Source: JBLIDK01 sp047632595
Lineage (GTDB): Bacteria > Bacteroidota > Bacteroidia > Sphingobacteriales > Sphingobacteriaceae
Direction of reading: 5' to 3'
Assembly: GCA_047632595.1 (NCBI GenBank)
Contig: JBLIDK010000001.1
Coordinates: forward strand, 62,001 to 126,000
DNA length: 64,000 bases
Shown here: positions 58,324-64,000 of the stretch, piece after piece
Numbering within the stretch: the stretch's first letter is position 1
Layout: each line of letters opens with the position of its first letter
The notes under the pieces: model-generated
What the model saw: only the letters and a program-made list of their open reading frames with translations
What the model was told of the DNA's origin: nothing
Database searches by the model: none
Position numbers and translations under genes: made by a program

Positions 58324-59144
58324 TATTTTTTCCTTCTTTCAATGATATATCGATTTGAATATTTCTTTAACGCCCTAGTTTTCTTCCCTTTCGAGTACAA
58401 TCCCGTTCTTGAACGAGGTTGACCTCCAGAAGACTTGCCTTCGCCACCACCCATAGGATGATCAACAGGGTTCATCGCAACACCTCTAACACGAGGTCTT
58501 CTTCCTAACCATCTGCTTCTTCCAGCTTTACCTGAAACAACTAGTGAATGGTCACTATTTGACACTTCACCAACTGTGGCAATACAAGTTTGTAATACCA
58601 TACGGGTTTCACCGCTTGGCATTTTTAAAACTGCGTACTTTCCGTCCTTTGCAACCAACTGAGCTGAAGAACCTGCACTTCGTGCTAATGCTCCACCTTT
58701 ACCTGGCTTCAATTCGATATTATGAACGTTTGTTCCTAATGGTATAGCTCCTAATGGTGATGCGTTTCCAATTTCAGTTGGAACTTTTTCACCTTGGATA
58801 ACTTTATCATCAACTTTTAACCCTTTTGGAGCTAAAATGTATCTTTTTTCATCAGCGAAGTTTACTAACGCTATAAATCCAGAACGGTTTGGATCGTATT
58901 CTATTGATAATACTGTTCCTTCAACGTCGAAATTGGCTCTTTTAAAATCAATTACTCTGTATTTACGCTTGTGACCACCACCTCTATAGCGCATAGTCAT
59001 TCTTCCCTTACTGTTTCTTCCACCAGACTTGTGAATCCCAAATGTTAGAGACTTTTCTGGTTTTGACGCAGTAATCTCTTCAAATGTGTTTCCCCTTTTG
59101 TGTCTAGTACCAGGGGTCATTGGTTTAAATCTCTTTATAGCCAT
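58323..59144 (-). CDS. rplB: 50S ribosomal protein L2 (uL2)
   Basis: 273 aa peptidyl-transferase-centre protein. It has KPMTPGTRHKRGNTFEEITA, SGGRNSKGRMTMRYRGGGHK, YDPNRSGFIALVNFADEKRY, GVAMNPVDHPMGGGEGKSSG (with the conserved His) and QPRSRTGLYSKGKKTRALKK. Standard length. Confidence 0.98.
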   Translation of the reverse strand: MAIKRFKPMTPGTRHKRGNTFEEITASKPEKSLTFGIHKSGGRNSKGRMTMRYRGGGHKRKYRVIDFKRANFDVEGTVLSIEYDPNRSGFIALVNFADEKRYILAPKGLKVDDKVIQGEKVPTEIGNASPLGAIPLGTNVHNIELKPGKGGALARSAGSSAQLVAKDGKYAVLKMPSGETRMVLQTCIATVGEVSNSDHSLVVSGKAGRSRWLGRRPRVRGVAMNPVDHPMGGGEGKSSGGQPRSRTGLYSKGKKTRALKKYSNRYIIERRKK

Positions 59145-59149
59145 ATTCG

Positions 59150-59440
59150 TTATATGTTGCTATAGAAGTCGATAGAATCTCCTTCTTTTAACTTTACAAT
59201 TGCTTTTTTAAAGCTTTTCGTTTTTCCTTCAATAACACCTCTTTTAGTGTTACGCGATTTTCGCTTGCCTGCATAAATGGTAGTTCTTACACTATCCACT
59301 TTAACATCGTACATGTCTTCAACAGCTGTTTTAATTTCCAGCTTATCAGCACGTTTTTCTACCTCAAATGCATATTGTCCTAGTTTTTCTCCTAGGCCAA
59401 TCATTTTCTCGGTTAATATTGGTTTAAGCAACACTTGCAT
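59150..59440 (-). CDS. rplW: 50S ribosomal protein L23 (uL23)
   Basis: 96 aa exit-port protein that docks SRP and trigger factor. It has KPILTEKMIGLGEKLGQYAF, EVEKRADKLEIKTAVEDMYD and GKRKSRNTKRGVIEGKTKSF. It starts one base after the rplD stop. Confidence 0.95.
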   Translation of the reverse strand: MQVLLKPILTEKMIGLGEKLGQYAFEVEKRADKLEIKTAVEDMYDVKVDSVRTTIYAGKRKSRNTKRGVIEGKTKSFKKAIVKLKEGDSIDFYSNI

Positions 59441-59441
59441 C

Positions 59442-60068
59442 TTACTTCAATTTTTCTTCTATTACCTTAATCGAATCAGCTGTTAAGATTAACTTATCAG
59501 CTCTAAGAACTTGGTAAGTATTTAAATCTGTTGCGCTAATTACATTAGTTTTTGGTATGTTTCTTCCAGATAAAACAATCATAGGACTGTTTTCTGCTGT
59601 TACCAAAAGGGTTGATGCATTGTCCAACTTTAAGTTTTCAAGTAATGCCTTGTACTCCTTAGTTTTTGGTAAATCCATGTTAAATGAATCCAATACAATA
59701 ATATCCTTATCAATTGCCTTATAAGTCATGGCGCTATTTCTAGCTATTGCCTTCACTTTTTTGTTCAATTTGAAACCATAATTTCTTGGACGTGGCCCGA
59801 ATACTCTACCACCACCTTTGAAAGTAGGTGATTTAATACTACCCACACGAGCAGCACCACTACCTTTTTGCTTTCTAAGTTTTTTAGTTGATCCAGCAAT
59901 CTCCGCTCTTTCTTTAGACTTGTGAGTTCCTTGTCTTTGGTTAGCCAAGTACTGCTTTACATCCAAATATACTGCGTGATCATTTGGCTCAATACCAAAT
60001 ACTGCCATAGGTAGTTTTACCTTAGCTCCAGTTTCTTTACCTTTTATGTCTACTACTGCTAATTCCAT
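59442..60068 (-). CDS. rplD: 50S ribosomal protein L4 (uL4)
   Basis: 208 aa tunnel protein. It has DVKQYLANQRQGTHKSKERA, AEIAGSTKKLRKQKGSGAAR, SPTFKGGGRVFGPRPRNYGF and RNSAMTYKAIDKDIIVLDSF. In enterobacteria L4 represses its own operon; no such leader is visible here. Confidence 0.97.
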   Translation of the reverse strand: MELAVVDIKGKETGAKVKLPMAVFGIEPNDHAVYLDVKQYLANQRQGTHKSKERAEIAGSTKKLRKQKGSGAARVGSIKSPTFKGGGRVFGPRPRNYGFKLNKKVKAIARNSAMTYKAIDKDIIVLDSFNMDLPKTKEYKALLENLKLDNASTLLVTAENSPMIVLSGRNIPKTNVISATDLNTYQVLRADKLILTADSIKVIEEKLK

Positions 60069-60069
60069 C

Positions 60070-60687
60070 TTACTTTTCTACAATTACGTACGAGTTTTTA
60101 GCTCCGGCTACTGAACCAGTAACAACTATTAAATTTTGCTCGGTCATAACTTTAAGTACTTTTAAATTAGTTGTAAGTACTCTGTCATTACCCATTCTAC
60201 CAGCCATACGCATTCCTTTGAATACACGTGAAGGATATGATCCACCACCTAATGAACCTGGAGCTCTTAGTCTGTTATGCTGACCGTGAGTTGCGTCACC
60301 AACTCCACGGAAGTTGTATCTTTTAACAACTCCTTGGAAACCTTTACCTTTTGAAGTTCCGGTTACATCAACAAATTCACCTTCTGTGAATAGTTCAACA
60401 TTAAAAGTTTGTCCTAAAGCCACATCATTATTAAAATCAGTGAACTCAACTACTTTTCTTTTAGGTGTTGTTTTTGCTTTTGAGAAATGTCCAAGAAGCG
60501 CTTTTGAAGTGTTCTTCTCTTTCTTTTCGTCATATGCAAGTTGTACGGCATCATATCCGTCTGTCTCAGTTGTTTTAATCTGAGTTACAACACATGGACC
60601 TAATTCAATCAATGTACAAGGTATATTTTTACCTTCTTCATTGAAAATACTGGTCATTCCTACTTTTCGTCCAATTAAACCTGGCAT
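60070..60687 (-). CDS. rplC: 50S ribosomal protein L3 (uL3)
   Basis: 205 aa from ATG 60687. A longer frame to a TTG at 60750 would overlap rpsJ and adds nothing conserved; MPGLIGRKVGMTSIFNEEGK is the normal N-terminus. Other motifs are GPCVVTQIKTTETDGYDAVQ, FVDVTGTSKGKGFQGVVKRY and HGQHNRLRAPGSLGGGSYPS with the methylated-Gln region. Confidence 0.96.
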   Translation of the reverse strand: MPGLIGRKVGMTSIFNEEGKNIPCTLIELGPCVVTQIKTTETDGYDAVQLAYDEKKEKNTSKALLGHFSKAKTTPKRKVVEFTDFNNDVALGQTFNVELFTEGEFVDVTGTSKGKGFQGVVKRYNFRGVGDATHGQHNRLRAPGSLGGGSYPSRVFKGMRMAGRMGNDRVLTTNLKVLKVMTEQNLIVVTGSVAGAKNSYVIVEK

Positions 60688-60709
60688 CTCTATCTCTTTA
60701 TGGTGTTTA

Positions 60710-61015
60710 TCACACTTTAATTTCAACGTCAACACCACTTGGAAGCTCAAGCTTCATTAATGCGTCAACTGTTTTTGATGAAGAACTATATATGTCCATC
60801 AATCTTTTATAAGAACTCAATTGAAATTGCTCTCTTGCTTTCTTATTTACGTGTGGTGACTTCAATACTGTGTACACCTTACGTTCTGTTGGTAAAGGAA
60901 TAGGACCGCTTACTACAGCTCCTGTTGGCTTTACCGTTTTGACGATCTTCTCAGCTGATTTATCAACTAAATTGTAATCGTATGATTTAAGCTTTATACG
61001 TATTCTTTGGCTCAT
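60710..61015 (-). CDS. rpsJ: 30S ribosomal protein S10 (uS10, NusE)
   Basis: 101 aa, also the NusE antitermination factor. It has QRIRIKLKSYDYNLVDKSAE, GPIPLPTERKVYTVLKSPHV and NKKAREQFQLSSYKRLMDIY. It follows fusA by 4 bp; tuf is not between them in this operon. Confidence 0.97.
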   Translation of the reverse strand: MSQRIRIKLKSYDYNLVDKSAEKIVKTVKPTGAVVSGPIPLPTERKVYTVLKSPHVNKKAREQFQLSSYKRLMDIYSSSSKTVDALMKLELPSGVDVEIKV

Positions 61016-61019
61016 TGTC

Positions 61020-63179
61020 TTATGCTTTTACCGCTTTACCTTGAACTTTTGCTATAATTTCTGCAGAAAGGCTACTAGTTGTTTGCTCGTAAGAATCAAA
61101 CTCCATAGTAGATGTTGCTCTACCTGAGGTAATCGTTCTTAATTGAGTTACATAACCGAACATTTCAGACAAAGGAACTTTTGCTTTAATGATTTGATCA
61201 TTATTACGCGAGTCCATTCCTTGCATTTGTCCTCTTCTTCTATTTAAATCTCCCATTACATCACCCATGAATTCTTCTGGTGTTACCACCTCCACTTTCA
61301 TGATTGGCTCAAGTAAAACAGGTTTTGCTTTTTTCGCTGCGTTTCTGAATGCACCTCTAGCACAAATCTCGAAAGATAATTGGTCTGAATCCACTGCGTG
61401 GAAAGAACCGTCATACAATCTAACTTTTAAGCTATCTACAGGATATCCCGCAAGTACACCAGTTTTAATCGCTTCTTCGAATCCTTTTTGAACTGGTTGG
61501 ATAAATTCTTTTGGAATTGATCCTCCAAAGATTTGATTGATAAACTGAACACCGTTTTTCATGTCCTCAGGTTTAACATCTTTATCTATTGGTCCTAACT
61601 CTACTTGAATGTCTGCAAACTTACCACGACCACCTGTTTGTTTCTTATATGTTTCACGGTGAGTGATAGTTTCAGTAATTGCTTCTTTGTAAGATACTTG
61701 TGGAGGACCTTGGCTACATTCAACCTTAAATTCTCTTTTTAAACGATCTAAGATAATCTCTAAGTGAAGCTCACCCATACCGCTAATAATGGTTTGACCT
61801 GAATCTTCATCTGTTTTTACAGAGAATGTAGGATCTTCTTCAGCTAATTTCTGAAGACCAATACTTAACTTATCAATATCTGCTTGAGCTTTTGGCTCAA
61901 TCGCTAATCCAATAACTGGATCAGGGAAAGTCATAGACTCTAATGCAATTGGCTTACCTTCTTCGTAAAGAGTATCACCAGTTTTAATATCCTTAAAACC
62001 TACAGCTGCACCTATATCTCCTGCCGTAATCTCATCCATTGGTTGCTGCTTGTTAGCATGCATTTGAAGGATACGAGAAATACGTTCTTTTTTACCTGTT
62101 CTTGCATTAATTACATAAGAACCTGCTTTAAGAGTACCAGAATAAGTACGGAAAAATGCTAGACGACCTACAAAAGGATCCGTCATGATTTTAAACGCTA
62201 AAGCTGCAAATGGTGCATCTTCACTAGGCTCTCTTCTTACTTCAATTGTTTCATCAGAAGGATCGTGTCCAATGATAGGAGGAACGTCTAAAGGTGAAGG
62301 CAAATAAGTAATAACAGCATCAAGCATTGCTTGAACACCTTTGTTCTTAAATGCAGATCCACACATGATAGGGAAAATCGTTTGCGCACAAGTAGCAATA
62401 CGAATTGCATTTTCTAATTCTTCAACAGTAATTGAAGCTGGATCCTCGAAGAATTTCTCCAACATCGCATCATCATGCTCAGCTACTGCTTCAACTAATT
62501 TTTCTCTGTATTCCTTTACAATCTCAACCATGTCAGCAGGAACTTCTTCCTCAGCATAAGTCATCCCTTGTGTATCATCATCCCAGTAAATTGCTTTATT
62601 CTTCAATAAATCAACCACACCTTTAAATGAATCTTCAGCACCAATTGGTAATTGAAGTGGAACAGGGTTAGCACCGAAACGCTCTTTAATTTGGCTAACT
62701 ACATTTAAGAAGTCAGCACCAGAACGGTCCATTTTGTTTACAAAGCCTAATCTTGGAACTTTGTATTTGTTCATTTGTCTCCAAACTGTTTCAGATTGTG
62801 GCTCAACACCACCAACTGCACAGTATAAAGCAACAGCACCGTCTAATACACGCATTGAACGTTCTACTTCAACAGTAAAATCAACGTGTCCTGGAGTGTC
62901 AATAATGTTAATTCTGTACTCTTTAGTATCAGCGTTAGCTTTTCCTAAAGTATTAGGATAGTTCCATACACATGTAGTAGCAGCTGAAGTAATAGTAATA
63001 CCTCTTTCTTGCTCCTGCTCCATCCAATCCATTGTTGCAGCACCATCATGTACTTCACCGATTTTATGGCTAATACCAGTATAATATAGTATACGCTCAG
63101 TTGTTGTGGTTTTACCCGCATCAATGTGTGCTGAAATACCAATATTTCTGGTGTAGTTTAAATCTTTTTTCTTTGCCAT
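61020..63179 (-). CDS. fusA: elongation factor G
   Basis: 719 aa translocase GTPase. G motifs: NIGISAHIDAGKTTTTERIL (G1), RGITITSAAT (G2), DTPGHVDFTVEVERSMRVLD (G3), NKMDRSGADF (G4) and CGSAFKNKGVQ (G5). Domains II-V follow, with GMGELHLEIILDRLKREFKV and FGYVTQLRTITSGRATSTME. It lies between rpsG and rpsJ, the str order without tuf. Confidence 0.97.
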   Translation of the reverse strand: MAKKKDLNYTRNIGISAHIDAGKTTTTERILYYTGISHKIGEVHDGAATMDWMEQEQERGITITSAATTCVWNYPNTLGKANADTKEYRINIIDTPGHVDFTVEVERSMRVLDGAVALYCAVGGVEPQSETVWRQMNKYKVPRLGFVNKMDRSGADFLNVVSQIKERFGANPVPLQLPIGAEDSFKGVVDLLKNKAIYWDDDTQGMTYAEEEVPADMVEIVKEYREKLVEAVAEHDDAMLEKFFEDPASITVEELENAIRIATCAQTIFPIMCGSAFKNKGVQAMLDAVITYLPSPLDVPPIIGHDPSDETIEVRREPSEDAPFAALAFKIMTDPFVGRLAFFRTYSGTLKAGSYVINARTGKKERISRILQMHANKQQPMDEITAGDIGAAVGFKDIKTGDTLYEEGKPIALESMTFPDPVIGLAIEPKAQADIDKLSIGLQKLAEEDPTFSVKTDEDSGQTIISGMGELHLEIILDRLKREFKVECSQGPPQVSYKEAITETITHRETYKKQTGGRGKFADIQVELGPIDKDVKPEDMKNGVQFINQIFGGSIPKEFIQPVQKGFEEAIKTGVLAGYPVDSLKVRLYDGSFHAVDSDQLSFEICARGAFRNAAKKAKPVLLEPIMKVEVVTPEEFMGDVMGDLNRRRGQMQGMDSRNNDQIIKAKVPLSEMFGYVTQLRTITSGRATSTMEFDSYEQTTSSLSAEIIAKVQGKAVKA

Positions 63180-63197
63180 TATAATTAACTTATACTA

Positions 63198-63665
63198 TTA
63201 AGCTCTAAAATGAGAGAACGCTTTGTTAGCTTCTGCCATTCTATGTGTATCTTCTTTCTTTTTAACTGCAGCACCTTCTCCTTTAGAAGCAGCAATAATT
63301 TCATTTGCTAAACGAAGTGCCATGCTTTTTTCATTTCTCTTACGAGAATAAAGAATTAACCACTTCATTCCTAAAGCAACTTTTCTTGCTGGTCTAACTT
63401 CACTAGGAATTTGGAACGTTGCTCCACCTACTCTTCTACTCTTCACTTCAACACCAGGCATAACTGTGTTCAAAGCTTTTTTCCAAGTTTCAAGTCCGTT
63501 TTCTTCCGTTTTCTTTTCCACAATATCACATGCATCGTAAAAGATATCATATGCAGTACTTTTTTTACCGTCTACCATCATATGGTTTACAAATAAAGTA
63601 ACCATAGTGTCTTGAAACTTCGGGTCAGGTAATAAATACCGTTTTTTTGGTTTTGACTTTCTCAT
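63198..63665 (-). CDS. rpsG: 30S ribosomal protein S7 (uS7)
   Basis: 155 aa primary assembly protein of the 30S head. It has RKSKPKKRYLLPDPKFQDTM, VTLFVNHMMVDGKKSTAYDI, EVKSRRVGGATFQIPSEVRP and NEIIAASKGEGAAVKKKEDT. Its start overlaps the rpsL stop by one base (TAATG). Confidence 0.97.
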   Translation of the reverse strand: MRKSKPKKRYLLPDPKFQDTMVTLFVNHMMVDGKKSTAYDIFYDACDIVEKKTEENGLETWKKALNTVMPGVEVKSRRVGGATFQIPSEVRPARKVALGMKWLILYSRKRNEKSMALRLANEIIAASKGEGAAVKKKEDTHRMAEANKAFSHFRA

Positions 63666-64000
63666 TATGCTTTAGCTGCTTTAGGTCTCTTTGCTCCGTA
63701 TTTTGAACGTCTTTGGGTTCTTCCTTCAACACCCGAGGTATCTAATGCTCCTCGAACAATGTGGTAACGAACTCCAGGAAGATCTTTAACTCTTCCTCCA
63801 CGTATTAATACAATAGAGTGTTCTTGAAGGTTATGTCCTTCTCCACCTATATATGCGTTAACTTCTTTTCCATTTGTAAGTCTAACCCTAGCAACTTTTC
63901 TCATCGCTGAATTTGGCTTTTTAGGCGTTGTAGTATATACACGCACACAAACACCTCTTCTCTGCGGACATGAGTCCAAAGCTGGTGACTTACTTTTATC
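63665..64000 (-). CDS. rpsL: 30S ribosomal protein S12 (uS12), 5' end beyond the window
   Basis: 111 codons visible; the first 20-odd codons lie past the right edge. It has PALDSCPQRRGVCVRVYTTT, TTPKKPNSAMRKVARVRLTN, IGGEGHNLQEHSIVLIRGGR and VKDLPGVRYHIVRGALDTSG. The two lysines in PKKPNS and GRVKDLPG that are replaced in streptomycin-resistant strains are wild type here. First gene seen of the superoperon. Confidence 0.97.
   Translation of the reverse strand, partial: DKSKSPALDSCPQRRGVCVRVYTTTPKKPNSAMRKVARVRLTNGKEVNAYIGGEGHNLQEHSIVLIRGGRVKDLPGVRYHIVRGALDTSGVEGRTQRRSKYGAKRPKAAKA

Noticed and set aside
60688..60750. N-terminal extension of rplC
   Set aside because: It needs a TTG start, overlaps rpsJ and is not part of L3; MPGLIGRKVGMT is the standard start.
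1..64000. Phage, restriction, toxin-antitoxin, CRISPR or biosynthetic novelty systems
   Set aside because: I looked for integrases, methyltransferases, Cas-like genes, small toxin pairs and repeat arrays on both strands and saw none.

Overview
The window is a low-GC chromosomal segment of a member of the Bacteroidota, most like a marine Flavobacteriales or related lineage. The evidence is a fused lpxC-fabZ gene, a PorX-type response regulator with a PglZ domain, a type IX secretion C-terminal sorting domain, the promoter element TAnnTTTG before many genes, zinc-free L36 and S14, and the order carA-eno next to the rpoA/rplQ end of the ribosomal operon. No tRNA, rRNA, CRISPR array or intact mobile element was seen.

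Layout. 1-2853: the 5' part of a SurA/PpiC-like isomerase gene (minus), an SBP_bac_5 solute-binding lipoprotein and an unknown lipoprotein. 2942-9700: seven plus-strand genes, several of them overlapping, that look like a complete CMP-nonulosonic (probably legionaminic) acid pathway: LegB, LegC, NeuD/LegH, NeuB/LegI, NeuC/LegG, a CBS-nucleotidyltransferase of PtmE type, and NeuA/LegF. A convergent GT4 glycosyltransferase follows. 10934-14662: a decayed gene remnant, recA, a zinc-ribbon gene and two tandemly duplicated short ssb genes, with clear terminators. 14663-19180: a DEAD-box helicase with an Arg/Asp-rich repeat, a collapsed TonB-dependent-receptor pseudogene, a T9SS cargo protein and a small lipoprotein. 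19181-26883: tsaD, divergent tamB-like gene, and a polytopic patatin-like protein. 26933-31312 (minus): DegT aminotransferase, alanine dehydrogenase, and the overlapping pair porX-tsaE. 31421-40113 (plus): an HD phosphohydrolase, the lipid A block lpxD-lpxC/fabZ-lpxA, an ABC ATPase, efp, fabG and a vWA-like membrane protein. 40110-42899 (minus): a DivIC/FtsB-like gene, eno and carA.

42966-46107 holds three genes of envelope type (a polytopic membrane protein, an M43-like metalloprotease lipoprotein and a small lipoprotein) between carA and rplQ. 46318-64000 is the fused str-S10-spc-alpha ribosomal superoperon, transcribed leftward from rpsL (cut by the window end) through fusA, the S10 and spc sets, secY, map, infA, rpmJ, rpsM/K/D, rpoA and rplQ, ending in a terminator near 46152-46190. 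rpmJ (49350-49466) is only 38 codons.

Functionally the window joins core translation with envelope biogenesis (lipid A, OM assembly via TamB and SurA, T9SS regulation, surface sugars). I found no convincing novel system. The best leads are the nonulosonate operon with its GDP-sugar-type front end, the three-gene island between carA and rplQ, a 22-bp palindrome inside the putative tsaD promoter, and a terminator whose U-tract abuts the next start codon.
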